Shown here: positions 46,471-55,129 of the stretch, piece after piece
How the letters are laid out: each line of letters begins with the position of its first letter
Numbering within the stretch: position 1 is the first letter of the stretch
From: Corallococcus sp. AS-1-6
GTDB taxonomy: Bacteria; Myxococcota; Myxococcia; Myxococcales; Myxococcaceae
Length of the DNA: 64,000 nucleotides
NCBI RefSeq assembly: GCF_020037015.1
Contig: NZ_JAIQDE010000016.1
Location: 1-64,000 of the forward strand
Direction: 5' to 3'
Notes under the pieces: generated by a model
Seen by the model: only the letters and a program-made list of their open reading frames with translations
Databases searched by the model: none
Told to the model about the DNA's origin: nothing
Position numbers and translations under genes: made by a program

Positions 46471-46863
46471 CTACGCCGGCAGGCGCCCCGTGTTGGCCCA
46501 GTCAATCATCCGCTCCGCCAGCTCCTCCGCGTGGCGGCGCAGGTAGGCCAACTGCAACACCTCGTCGTCCGTGCGCGCCAACGCCAGGCGCACCCGCAGG
46601 CTGTCCACGAACCGCAGCACCTGCCCGATGCTCAGCGACGCCCGGTCCTCCAGCGCCCCCGCGAACCCCGCCACCTCCGCCTCCGCCGTGAAGCCCTCCG
46701 CCAGCAGCGCCGCGACGAGCACCGGCCGCGCCACCCGGTGCTCATGCGCCCGCGCGTCCTGCAACTGGAGCCGCCATGGCTGCGCCTCCCACCGCGCCTC
46801 GCCTTCGACGTTCTCCGCCGGCTCCCGCCCGCCCTGCGTCCGCGATGCCATCGCTCGCGTCAT
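46471..46863 (-). CDS. Small hypothetical protein
   Basis: A 130-residue cytoplasmic protein from ATG 46863, which has GAGGGGG upstream. The frame is open further upstream, but codons there have poor composition. The C-terminal half is helical and ends IDWANTGRLPA. No family recognised. Divergent from the PRMT-like methyltransferase across a 450-bp gap. Confidence 0.55.
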   Translation of the reverse strand: MTRAMASRTQGGREPAENVEGEARWEAQPWRLQLQDARAHEHRVARPVLVAALLAEGFTAEAEVAGFAGALEDRASLSIGQVLRFVDSLRVRLALARTDDEVLQLAYLRRHAEELAERMIDWANTGRLPA

Positions 46864-47314
46864 CCGTGCCCCCTCTTCCAACGAGACCTGGGTCCATCCT
46901 CGGAAGTGACCCGCAGCCTTCTCCCCCTCGATGACCAGGGTTCGCGGATGGGCGGCTTTCCAGAAAAAACGCACTCCACCTGCTTTCTTGCCCACCCGGA
47001 GGGATGCTTGGACTGTCATTCGCGGACGCTCCCGTGCAGGGGGAAAGCCTCTCGCCGGCGACGTCTCCGGTTCGCCGGCGAGAGGTCACCGGGAGCCCGG
47101 TGCCTTCCTGCTTTGAGGGATTGTCGCGAGGCGCCGTGAGTGGATTCGGCCCCCGGTGCGGAGGCGGGTGTTCACGTGGGGACAGTGGGCGGCCCCCGGG
47201 ACGGATTGGGTTGGACCCTCGCTCTACCGCATCGTTCGGAGTCCGGTTCCGGGGGACGGGGTGGTCGACCGCGTCTTTGTCGGGACCCTCACGGCCTTCC
47301 GGGGGGAAGCCACC
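46864..47314. other. Long divergent intergenic region with a perfect hairpin
   Basis: 451 bp without a credible gene. A run of six A (46965-46970) within an A+T-richer segment may mark the minus-strand promoter. A 13-bp perfect inverted repeat lies at 47048-47085. The plus-strand mRNA leader could be more than 200 nt long. Confidence 0.5.
47048..47085. other. 13-bp perfect inverted repeat
   Basis: CCTCTCGCCGGCG (47048-47060) and its exact complement (47073-47085) with a 12-nt loop. No T run follows on either strand, so a terminator is less likely than an operator or an RNA structure in the leader of the methyltransferase mRNA. Confidence 0.65.
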
Positions 47315-48310
47315 ATGTCGAACCTGCTCGACCTGCCGCGTCAGGCATTGATGGATTTGCGCTCGCGCCTCAGCCACCTGCCGCTCGTGTCCCACTTGCA
47401 CCGACGGCACTCGCCCAACAGCCTGGCCCTGTCCAGTCCGTCACCGCAGGACTCGGTGCTGGCGGATCCGCAACGCGTGGAGACGTGGCGCCGCGCGGTG
47501 GAGCGCTACGTGCGCCCCAACCAGGTGGTGGTGGACGTGAAGGCCGGCACCGGCCTGCGCACCTTCCTCGCCGCGCACCAGCACCCGCGCAAGCTGTACG
47601 CGGTGGATGACTCGCGGCTGCTGGACACCACGCAGTGGGTGGCCCGCCGCAACGGCCTGGAGCGCATCGACTTCGTGCGCGAGCCCACCTGGCACTTCCA
47701 GCCGCAGGAGAAGGCGGACGTGCTGCTGCATGAGCTGCTGGGAGATGCGCTGCTCGACGCGGGGCTCGTGCCCCGGATGCTGGACTTGCGCTCGCGCCTG
47801 CTCAAGCCCGGCGGCCGCATCCTCCCCAACCGCTTCGAGGTCTACGTGGAGCCCGTGCAGCTCCGCGAGGAGGCGTGTGTCCCGTTCATCTGGACGCAGC
47901 ACCTGCCGCACGTGGACTTCCGCTGCCTCCAGTCGCTGCGCGAGGCGATGAGCCCGTCGTACTTCACGCGGCTGGTGCGCTCGTACGAGGTGGACCACCT
48001 GCTGTGCGAGCCGGAGCCCGCGTTCGGGTTCGACCTGGAGACGATGCGCGCGGAGGGGCTGCCCTCGCGCGTGCGCATCCAGCGGCCGGTGGAGGAGGAC
48101 GGGCGGGTGGACGGCTTCTGCCTGTTCTACAAGGTCGCCTTCGACGCGGAGCTGGCCTTCGACGTGTCCCCCATGCGCGAGCGCAACACCACGGCGATGA
48201 CGCTCCTGCGCGTGGAGCCTCGCGAGTTCAGCCGCTACGACACGCTGGACTTCGAGCTGGAGCTGCCCAATCCGTCCGACCCGCGCACCTGGCGGTGGCA
48301 GTTCACCTGA
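47315..48310 (+). CDS. PRMT-like SAM-dependent methyltransferase
   Basis: A 331-residue class I methyltransferase. Motif I is VVDVKAGTGLRTFLAA with Lys in place of the first Gly, and the acidic end of strand 2 is YAVDDS. The PRMT-type loop reads LLHELLGDALLD, which keeps the first Glu of the double-E loop but has Asp near the second. LLKPGGRILPNRFEVYVEP and a beta-barrel C-terminal part also fit protein arginine methyltransferases. ATG 47315 has GGGGGGAAG upstream. A protein substrate is likely but not certain; Arg specificity needs testing. Confidence 0.7.
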   Translation: MSNLLDLPRQALMDLRSRLSHLPLVSHLHRRHSPNSLALSSPSPQDSVLADPQRVETWRRAVERYVRPNQVVVDVKAGTGLRTFLAAHQHPRKLYAVDDSRLLDTTQWVARRNGLERIDFVREPTWHFQPQEKADVLLHELLGDALLDAGLVPRMLDLRSRLLKPGGRILPNRFEVYVEPVQLREEACVPFIWTQHLPHVDFRCLQSLREAMSPSYFTRLVRSYEVDHLLCEPEPAFGFDLETMRAEGLPSRVRIQRPVEEDGRVDGFCLFYKVAFDAELAFDVSPMRERNTTAMTLLRVEPREFSRYDTLDFELELPNPSDPRTWRWQFT

Positions 48311-48404
48311 CGGCAGTGCCGGAGCCTGGAGTGATGCCCGGTGGACAGCCTTCCTGTCTCCGGGTGTCGCCGCGGGTGGGCGCACTGCCTAGCTTGCAGG
48401 GCGC

Positions 48405-49208
48405 ATGCGACCGCTCCGGCTCCTCGTCCCGCTCCTCATGTCCGCCGCCGCGCTGCCCGCGGCGGCCCAGGCTCCGCGCACCGTGGCGGGCGTGTGTGGC
48501 CGCACCAACTGGGTCTGCGTGGCGGAGTGCATCGACGCGGAGTGCGTCGACAAGTGCATGCGCGAGGGGTGCGAGGACGCGCTCAAGCGGCTGAAGGCCT
48601 GCACCAGCAAGGCGGCCTGCGCGCCGGATGACTCGGCGTGCGCGGCGAAGTCGTGCGGCCTCACCTGCGAGCGGTCCTTCGAGCCCGCGCCCAAGAGCCC
48701 GGAGAAGCTGGTGACGAACCCGTGCGAGGGCGACAAGGCCCCGAAGGGCACGGCGGTCCCCAGGGAGCTGGTGGGCACGTGGGTGCTGTCCGCGGCGAGC
48801 ATCCCGGACACGGACCAGGGACAGGAGGAGCGCATCGACGTGCAGCCCCGGTCCGACTACGCGCGGGCGCTGCAGGTGACGCCGGAGGGCTGCTTCGTGC
48901 TGCGCACGAAGCTGGATGACGCGACGCTCGGGCGCGGCAGCACGCTGGACGTGCGCGCGTGGGGCCGGGTGGAGGTGAAGGACAAGAAGCACCTGGCGCT
49001 GCGCACGCAGGACGGTCAGGCGGTGGGCCCGGTGTGCGGCAAGCAGCGCGTGGTGCCCCTGTCCCAGGGGAAGTTCAAGGGCGGGGAGTTCACGTACGCC
49101 TTCGAGGAGAAGGACTCGCTCGTCCTCACCGTGCCGGGCGCCACGCGGCAGACGTTCCAGTTCGAACGGGAGAAGCAGGAGGCGCCGGAGCCGCCGCCCA
49201 AGCCTTGA
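48405..49208 (+). CDS. Secreted Cys-rich hypothetical protein
   Basis: A 267-residue protein with a signal peptide ending AAAQA. A compact Cys-rich segment (about residues 31-90, with about a dozen Cys, including ECIDAECVDKCMREGCEDAL) follows, then a beta-rich C-terminal domain (LVGTWVLSAASIPDTD) of possible lipocalin-like type. It ends in a Glu/Pro tail. No family recognised. It lies 95 bp after the methyltransferase gene and 44 bp before the WS/DGAT gene. Confidence 0.65.
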   Translation: MRPLRLLVPLLMSAAALPAAAQAPRTVAGVCGRTNWVCVAECIDAECVDKCMREGCEDALKRLKACTSKAACAPDDSACAAKSCGLTCERSFEPAPKSPEKLVTNPCEGDKAPKGTAVPRELVGTWVLSAASIPDTDQGQEERIDVQPRSDYARALQVTPEGCFVLRTKLDDATLGRGSTLDVRAWGRVEVKDKKHLALRTQDGQAVGPVCGKQRVVPLSQGKFKGGEFTYAFEEKDSLVLTVPGATRQTFQFEREKQEAPEPPPKP

Positions 49209-49252
49209 GGAGGACCTTGCCCCCACCGGGGCGCACGGGTGAGAAGGACGCC

Positions 49253-50644
49253 ATGGCAGGCCGCGAGCGGATGGCGAGCATGGACGCGGCGTGGCTCCAG
49301 ATGGAGGAGCCCGCGAACCTGATGATGATCACCGCGGTGCTGTGGTTCGACGGCGCCATGGACCTGGAGCGCCTGCGCGCGGTGGTGCGCGAGCGGCTGG
49401 TGGAGCGCTACCCGCGCTTCCGGCAGCGGGTGGTGCCCGGGCCGCTGGGCGCGCCGCACTGGGAGGACGCGCCGGACTTCGACCCGGACGCGCACCTGTC
49501 CACGCTGCGCGTGCCGGAGTCCGCGGGACACGCGGGGCTGGAGGCGCTCGTCGGGGACTGGCTGGGCGTGCCGCTGGAGCGCTCCCGTCCGCTGTGGCAC
49601 CTCCACCTGGTGCGGGGCGCGCCGGGCGGGGACGTGCTGCTCGCGCGGCTGCACCACTGCATCGCGGATGGCATCGCGCTCGCGCGGGTGCTGCTGTCCC
49701 TCACGGATCCGGTGGAGGTACCCGGGGCGCCCGGGCCGCGCGCGGTGGAGCTGGAGGAGGGGAGTGAAGTCACTCCGTCCGGACCGGAGCGGCCGCCGGG
49801 CGCTCCGGGCTGGCTGCGGCTGGCCCGGGGTGCCCGCTCCGCGCTGCGCAAGGGCGCGGAGCTGGTGCGCGAGCCCATCCTCGCGGGCGATCTGGTGCGC
49901 GAGGGCGCGAGGGGTGCGGCGGCCCTGGGCAAGCTGCTGGTGCTGCCGCCGGATCCCCGCTCTCCGTTGCGTGGGCCGCTGGGCCCCCGGAAGCTCGCCG
50001 CGTGGTCGGAGCCCATCGAGCTGGAGCGGGTGAAGGCCGTGGGCCGGACCCTGGGCGGCACGGTGAACGACGTGCTGCTCACGGTGGTGACGGGCGCGCT
50101 GCGGCGCTACCTGGACGCGCGCGGCGCCCCGCCGGAGGACGTGCACGCGCTGGTGCCGGTGAACCTGCGGCCCCTGGACGTGCCGGTGCCTCGCGAGCTG
50201 GGCAACCGCTTTGGCGTCGTGTTCCTGCGGCTGCCCGTGCACCTGGCGGAGCCGCGCCGCCGCTTGCGCGAGGTGGCGAAGCGGATGGAGCAGCTCAAGC
50301 GCTCTCCGGAGGCCGTGGTGACGTTCGGCGTGCTGGAGCTGCTGGGGCGCACGCCCGCGGCGCTGGAGCGCGCCGTCGTGGACGTGATGGGCACCAAGGC
50401 GTCGCTCGTCGCCACCAACGTGCCCGGGCCGCGCCAGCCGGTGTCGCTCGCGGGCAGCCGGCTGGAGGGGCTCACGTTCTGGGTCCCCCAGGCCGGCCAC
50501 GTGGGCCTGGGGGTCAGCCTCTTCAGCTACTCGGGGCGGGTGACCGTGGGCGTGGCCTCGGACGCGTCCCGCGTGCCCGACCCGGGGGCCCTCGTCGCCG
50601 CGTTCCAGGACGAACTGGACGCGCTGGCGGCGCTGGCCCCCTGA
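49253..50644 (+). CDS. WS/DGAT wax ester synthase/acyl-CoA:diacylglycerol acyltransferase
   Basis: A 463-residue bifunctional acyltransferase with the active-site motif HHCIADG at residues 134-140, where the second His is the catalytic base. MDAAWLQMEEPANLM at the N-terminus matches the MSPxDaxfl pattern. NVPGPRQPVSLAGSRL and the C-terminal YSGRVTVGVASDA are family signatures. It joins acyl-CoA to fatty alcohol or diacylglycerol, and myxobacteria are known to build lipid bodies during development. ATG 49253 has GAAGGA upstream. Convergent with the FAD oxidoreductase gene. Confidence 0.9.
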   Translation: MAGRERMASMDAAWLQMEEPANLMMITAVLWFDGAMDLERLRAVVRERLVERYPRFRQRVVPGPLGAPHWEDAPDFDPDAHLSTLRVPESAGHAGLEALVGDWLGVPLERSRPLWHLHLVRGAPGGDVLLARLHHCIADGIALARVLLSLTDPVEVPGAPGPRAVELEEGSEVTPSGPERPPGAPGWLRLARGARSALRKGAELVREPILAGDLVREGARGAAALGKLLVLPPDPRSPLRGPLGPRKLAAWSEPIELERVKAVGRTLGGTVNDVLLTVVTGALRRYLDARGAPPEDVHALVPVNLRPLDVPVPRELGNRFGVVFLRLPVHLAEPRRRLREVAKRMEQLKRSPEAVVTFGVLELLGRTPAALERAVVDVMGTKASLVATNVPGPRQPVSLAGSRLEGLTFWVPQAGHVGLGVSLFSYSGRVTVGVASDASRVPDPGALVAAFQDELDALAALAP

Positions 50645-50661
50645 AGGGCCTTCGCTGGCGG

Positions 50662-52002
50662 CTACTTCGCGGCGAAGAGCTTGTGCGGGTCGTACTTGCC
50701 GCGCACTTCCTTGAGCTTCGCGCGGATGGCGTCCGGCCAGGCGCTGTCGAAGTGCGCCGCGTCGCGGACCTTGCCCATGAAGTTGATGGCCATCTCCGGC
50801 GACAGCCACGACTTCAGCTCCGCGCGCAGGCCCTCCGTGGCGCCGGGCAGCACCGCCTCGAACAGCGGCGGGTGCATGCCCACCAGCCCGATGAGGAAGT
50901 TGCCGTTGCGGCCGCCCACCGCCGAGCCGCCCGCCACGTCCTTCTGGCTCGCGCCGCCCAGGTGCCGCAGCTCCAGCATGAAGTACGGCGTCTGCGCGCC
51001 CGCGCCCACGTGGCGCAGCAGCGTGGTGACCAGGTCCTGGTCCACGTGGCTGAGCATCATGCCGCTGGTCCACACGGGGCTGGGCTGGTCCGGATCATTG
51101 TGGATGCGCGCCATCTGGGTCGCGGGCAGCTCGCCCAGCATGTCCAGGTAGAGGGGCGCCAGCGCGCGCAGGGGCGCCGCCAGCTTCGCGCCCTCCTCCA
51201 TGGAGCCCGGGTAGGCGAAGCGCAGGTTGATGACCGTGCGGCCGCGCAGCGGGGGCGGGATGAAGTCGAACGGCGGGAAGCGCATGACGGCGATGCTCGT
51301 GGACACGCGCGCGTCCGCCTCCGACGTCCACTTCACCCAGCCGCGCAGCACGGCCTCGATGTGCTGCTCCTCGAAGAAGAGGCTGCCCGCGTAGAGCGAG
51401 CGCAGCTCCACCAGTTGGACCTTCACCTCCGTCACGATGCCGAAGCCGCCCTTGCCGCCGCGCAGGCCCCAGAACAGGTCCGGGTGCTTCTCCGCGCTCG
51501 CCTCCACCGTCTCCCCGTCACAGGTGACGAGCGTGTAGCCCACGACATAGTCGGAGCTGACGCCGTGGCTGCGCACCAGCGGCCCGAAGCCGCCGCCCAG
51601 CAGGTAGCCCACCACGCCCACGTTCAGGGACGAGCCGGCGATGGGCGCCAGGCCGTGCTTCGCCGCCTCCGCGACGACCGGCTCCCAGCGCGCGCCCGCG
51701 CCGATGGTGGCGACGCGCGTCGCCGGGTCGATGCTCACGTGGTTCATCGCCTTCGTGGAGAGGAGCACGCCGGAGGTGATGGGCACGTCCGTCCCGTGCC
51801 CCGTGGCCTGCACCGACACGGGCAGGTGGTTCTCCCGGGCGAAGCGGATGGCCTCCACCACGTCCTGCGTGGACTTCACCGCCACCACGTACTGCGGCGA
51901 ATGGGTGACCACGACGTTGAAGCCGGCACACTCCGGGGCATAGCCCGCGTCGTTGGGGGTGTAGACGGGGCCGCTCACGCGGCCGGCGAGGGTCTGGGTC
52001 AT
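50662..52002 (-). CDS. FAD-linked oxidoreductase, PCMH/berberine-bridge family
   Basis: A 446-residue flavoprotein. The PCMH FAD-binding domain includes SVQATGHGTDVP (the His normally bonded to the FAD 8-alpha position). IGAGARWEPVVAEAAKHGL and LLGGGFGPLVRSHGVSSDYVVG follow; GG at this second site replaces the Cys of bicovalent members. DLFWGLRGGKGGFGIVTEV continues the domain. The C-terminal BBE motif is GKYDPHKLFAA, lacking the final Asn/Ile. The substrate is unknown. Its neighbour on the left is the wax synthase; no other link is visible. Confidence 0.85.
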   Translation of the reverse strand: MTQTLAGRVSGPVYTPNDAGYAPECAGFNVVVTHSPQYVVAVKSTQDVVEAIRFARENHLPVSVQATGHGTDVPITSGVLLSTKAMNHVSIDPATRVATIGAGARWEPVVAEAAKHGLAPIAGSSLNVGVVGYLLGGGFGPLVRSHGVSSDYVVGYTLVTCDGETVEASAEKHPDLFWGLRGGKGGFGIVTEVKVQLVELRSLYAGSLFFEEQHIEAVLRGWVKWTSEADARVSTSIAVMRFPPFDFIPPPLRGRTVINLRFAYPGSMEEGAKLAAPLRALAPLYLDMLGELPATQMARIHNDPDQPSPVWTSGMMLSHVDQDLVTTLLRHVGAGAQTPYFMLELRHLGGASQKDVAGGSAVGGRNGNFLIGLVGMHPPLFEAVLPGATEGLRAELKSWLSPEMAINFMGKVRDAAHFDSAWPDAIRAKLKEVRGKYDPHKLFAAK

Positions 52003-52147
52003 GGGGCGTTGCTCCTTCGTGTCAGCCAGCCCCTGGGGGCTGGGAGGGGGACTCGGGTGCGCTGCGGTGCCGCGTCCAGGGAGTACGAGCGCGAAGCAGC
52101 ATAAACCTGGAAGTCAGGTCCGTACACGGAAGCGCGGTGTGAAAACA

Positions 52148-52169
52148 CGGCCCGCGCTCCAGCGGGCCG
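52148..52169 (-). terminator. Intrinsic terminator of the NtrC regulator gene
   Basis: An 8-bp stem (CGGCCCGC with GCGGGCCG) and a 6-nt loop lie 15 nt past the regulator's stop codon. The minus strand continues TGTTTTCAC, a T-rich tail. Confidence 0.75.
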
Positions 52170-52183
52170 GCCCCCCGGCACCC

Positions 52184-53575
52184 CTACAGCAGGCCGTGCT
52201 CCTCCAGCTTGTTGTAGAGCGTGCGCCGGCTCACCCCGAGCAGCCGCGCCGCCAGCGTGCGGTTGTCCCCCGAGCGCTTCAGCGCGTCCGCCAGCGCCTC
52301 CTTCTCCACGTCCTTGCGCCGTGACTCCAGCGTGACGGAGTCGGACGGCGACGGAGGCGGCGGCGCGGCGACGGGCGGCGGCGCGAGCCCCGGCTGGCGG
52401 GAGAGTTCGCGCGCCACGTCCTCGCCGGAGAGCACGGGCCCGTCGCAGAGCACCACCAGCCGCTCCAGGAAGTTCTGCAACTGGCGCACGTTGCCGGGCC
52501 ACGGCTGGGCCTGGAGCGCGCGCAGGCCGTCCTCGCTCAGGGTGAAGGGAGGCCGGCCGTTGGTCTTCGCGTGCACGTCCAGGAAGTGGCGGGCGAGCGG
52601 CGCGATGTCCTCCGGGCGCTCGCGCAGCGTGGGCAGCCAGAGGGGCACCACGTTGAGCCGGTAGAAGAGGTCCTCGCGGAAGGTGCCCCGGCGCACGCCG
52701 TCCTCCAGCGCCTGGTGCGTGGCCGCGACGAAGCGCACGTCCACCTTCACCGTCTGGGTGCCGCCCAGCCGTTCGAACTCGCGCTCCTGGAGCACGCGCA
52801 GCAGCTTCACCTGCACCGCGGGGGACACGTCGCCAATCTCGTCGAGGAACAGCGTGCCGCCGTGCGCCAGCTCCACGCGTCCGGGCTTGCGCGTGGCCGC
52901 GCCCGTGAAGGCGCCCTTCTCGTAGCCGAACAGCTCGCTCTCCAGCAGCGTGTCCGGGAGCGCCGCGCAGTGCAGCTTCACGAACGGCCCCGCGCGCCGG
53001 GGGCTGTGCTCGTGCAGGGCCCGCGCGGCCAGCTCCTTGCCCGTGCCGGACTCGCCGCGCAGCAGCACCGTGGCGGTGCCCTGGGCGGCCTTCACCAGCA
53101 GGGCCTTCACCTGCGTCATCGCGTGGCTTGCGCCCATGAGCAGGCTGTCCAGGCCGTCCGGCGCCTTGCCGGTGCCGCGAGTGGGCTCCGGGTCCCGGCT
53201 CGCGTGGAGCAGGGCCTTCCTCAGCGTGAAGAGGAGCTCCTCGCGGTCGAAGGGCTTGAGCACGAAGTCCGCCGCGCCCGCCTTCATCGCCTCCACCGCG
53301 AGCGGCACCGTGCCGTGCGCCGTCATCAGCAGCACGGGCACGTCCGGCCAGCCGCGCCCCACCTGCGCGAGCAGCTCCATGCCGCTCATGCCCGGCATGC
53401 GCACGTCGCTCAGCACCACGTCGATGGGGCGGCGCGCGAGCAGGGCCAGGGCGTCCTTCGCGCTGGAGGCCGGATGCGGCGTGAGGCCCGCCTGGGTGAG
53501 CAGCGCGCCCAGCACCTTGAGCAGCGCGGGATCATCGTCGACCACCAGGACGTGGCCCTTCAGTGCGTCGCTCAC
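52184..53575 (-). CDS. NtrC-family sigma-54 response regulator
   Basis: A 463-residue activator from GTG 53575, which overlaps the kinase stop by 4 nt (GTGA). The receiver domain has phospho-acceptor Asp57 ([13 protein letters not shown]). The AAA+ domain has Walker A GESGTGKE, an intact sigma-54 loop [10 protein letters not shown] and Walker [13 protein letters not shown] Pro-rich linker leads to a Fis-type HTH ([21 protein letters not shown]). It pairs with the multi-TM kinase upstream. Its target promoters are unknown; the upstream RDD and GspE-N/HEAT genes are candidates. Confidence 0.93.
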   Translation of the reverse strand: MSDALKGHVLVVDDDPALLKVLGALLTQAGLTPHPASSAKDALALLARRPIDVVLSDVRMPGMSGMELLAQVGRGWPDVPVLLMTAHGTVPLAVEAMKAGAADFVLKPFDREELLFTLRKALLHASRDPEPTRGTGKAPDGLDSLLMGASHAMTQVKALLVKAAQGTATVLLRGESGTGKELAARALHEHSPRRAGPFVKLHCAALPDTLLESELFGYEKGAFTGAATRKPGRVELAHGGTLFLDEIGDVSPAVQVKLLRVLQEREFERLGGTQTVKVDVRFVAATHQALEDGVRRGTFREDLFYRLNVVPLWLPTLRERPEDIAPLARHFLDVHAKTNGRPPFTLSEDGLRALQAQPWPGNVRQLQNFLERLVVLCDGPVLSGEDVARELSRQPGLAPPPVAAPPPPSPSDSVTLESRRKDVEKEALADALKRSGDNRTLAARLLGVSRRTLYNKLEEHGLL

Positions 53576-55113
53576 GCGGCTTCTCCCTCGGATTGCGGGG
53601 CCTGGGAGGCGGGGGCCGCCGGCAGGCGCAGGCGCAGGAGGGTGCCATGGCCCTCGCCGCTCGTCAGGGACGCGGTGCCGCCGTGCGCCTCCGCCACGCG
53701 CCGCACGAAGGCCAGCCCCAGGCCGCTGCCCGTCGCCTTGGTGGTGAAGAAGTCGTCGAAGGCCCGCTCCCGCGTGCGCGCGTCCATGCCGGCGCCGGTG
53801 TCCCGCACCTCCACCACCACCGCGTCGCCGTCCCGCTGCGTGCGCACGGTGAGGGTGCCGCCTTCGGGCATGGCCTCGAAGGCGTTGCGCACCAGGTTCT
53901 CCAGCGCGTTGGCGAGCAGGTCCTCGTCGCCCGCGCACGCGGGCAGGTCGGGGGCGAGCTCCTTCTTCAGCTCCACCGCGCCCGGCGTCGCGAAGGCCTG
54001 GAGCGACAGCACGCCCTCCACCAGCCGGTTCAGGTCCAGCGGCCGGCGCAGCGGCTCCACTCGCGCGAGGCGCTGGTAGGTGCCCGCCACGCGGTCCAGG
54101 CGCTCCACCTGCTCCAGCAGCAGGTCCAGGAAGTCCCCGTGCGCGTCCCAGGAGTGGCCGCGCGCGTGCTCCTCCTTCAGGTACTGCGCGGCGCCCTTGA
54201 GCGCGGCGATGGGGTTCTTCAGGTCGTGCGCCATCTGCGCGGAGAAGCGGCCCAGCGTGGCCAGTTGCTCCAGGCGCTCGCGCTGGGTGACGAAGGCGGT
54301 GACGCCCCGCCGCGCCGCCGCCAGCAGCGAGAAGGTGATGGCGGTGGTGCCCACGACGAGCGCGCCGGACTCGGCGGCGAAGACGCGGAAGAGCGTGAGG
54401 TAGGCGAGCACGCCCACCAGCGCGAGCACGACGGCGTGCATGGCCGCGTTCGTGGCGCGCGCGTCCTTGCCGAAGAGCTGGAAGCGCAGCGACGCGGTGG
54501 CCATCACCGGCAGGCCCAGGAGCGTGCCCACGTTGCCCAGCTTCGGCACGGGCAGGGCCATGTCCGCCGCCAGGTCCGTGAGCAGCAGCGCGACGAGCAG
54601 CGTGAGCCCCAGCAGCATCAGGCCCGCTCGCGCGCGTTCGTCCGGGGAGCCCTCCGCGCTGGCGTGGCGCAGGTGGCGCGTGAGCAGCACGAAGCCCGTG
54701 GCGAGGATGGGGATGACGCCCACGGCGACCGCGAGCCCGAAGCGGAAGGTGTTGATGCGCTCCTCCAGCGCGGGCACGCCCATGGCGATGAGCATGGTCA
54801 GCGCGAGCGCGCCCATCACCGCGTAGGTGCCGTAGAGCACGCGGGCGGAGCGGCGGCGGCGGCCCACGAACGCGAGGATGAAGTGCACCGCGCACGGCAG
54901 CGTCATCAGCGCCGCGGCGAAGCCCATCAACCGCCAGCCCGTGTCCCCCGAGCGCGCCAGTCCGAAGGCGGAGAAGTTCCAGGTGGACAGCGCGATGGAG
55001 AGCAGGGACAGCGGCAGCGCGAGGGGGCTGCGTCCCACGCGGGCGAGCGCGATGCCGGCGAGCGCGAGCTGCCCCGCGCACGCCAGCAGGCTGAGCCACA
55101 TGGCGCCCGTCAT
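53572..55113 (-). CDS. Multi-TM sensor histidine kinase
   Basis: A 513-residue kinase. Residues 1-250 form seven to eight TM helices with very short loops, so the signal is likely sensed in or near the membrane. The HisKA domain has its His near residue 296 (FSAQMAHDLKNPIAALKG). The HATPase domain has N-box ENLVRNAFEAMP, G1 VRDTGAGMD and G2 GSGLGLAFVRRVAEAHGG. The stop overlaps the regulator's GTG. It starts 16 bp after the GspE-N/HEAT gene on the same strand, so the four genes from the RDD protein to the regulator look like one operon. Confidence 0.9.
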   Translation of the reverse strand: MTGAMWLSLLACAGQLALAGIALARVGRSPLALPLSLLSIALSTWNFSAFGLARSGDTGWRLMGFAAALMTLPCAVHFILAFVGRRRRSARVLYGTYAVMGALALTMLIAMGVPALEERINTFRFGLAVAVGVIPILATGFVLLTRHLRHASAEGSPDERARAGLMLLGLTLLVALLLTDLAADMALPVPKLGNVGTLLGLPVMATASLRFQLFGKDARATNAAMHAVVLALVGVLAYLTLFRVFAAESGALVVGTTAITFSLLAAARRGVTAFVTQRERLEQLATLGRFSAQMAHDLKNPIAALKGAAQYLKEEHARGHSWDAHGDFLDLLLEQVERLDRVAGTYQRLARVEPLRRPLDLNRLVEGVLSLQAFATPGAVELKKELAPDLPACAGDEDLLANALENLVRNAFEAMPEGGTLTVRTQRDGDAVVVEVRDTGAGMDARTRERAFDDFFTTKATGSGLGLAFVRRVAEAHGGTASLTSGEGHGTLLRLRLPAAPASQAPQSEGEAA

Positions 55114-55129
55114 CGCGCGCCTCCGTGGC

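Noticed and set aside
55114-55129. A frame joining the NtrC regulator to the region upstream as one 971-residue protein
   Set aside because: The upstream part is a shadow of the kinase gene; the receiver domain starts at the GTG at 53575.
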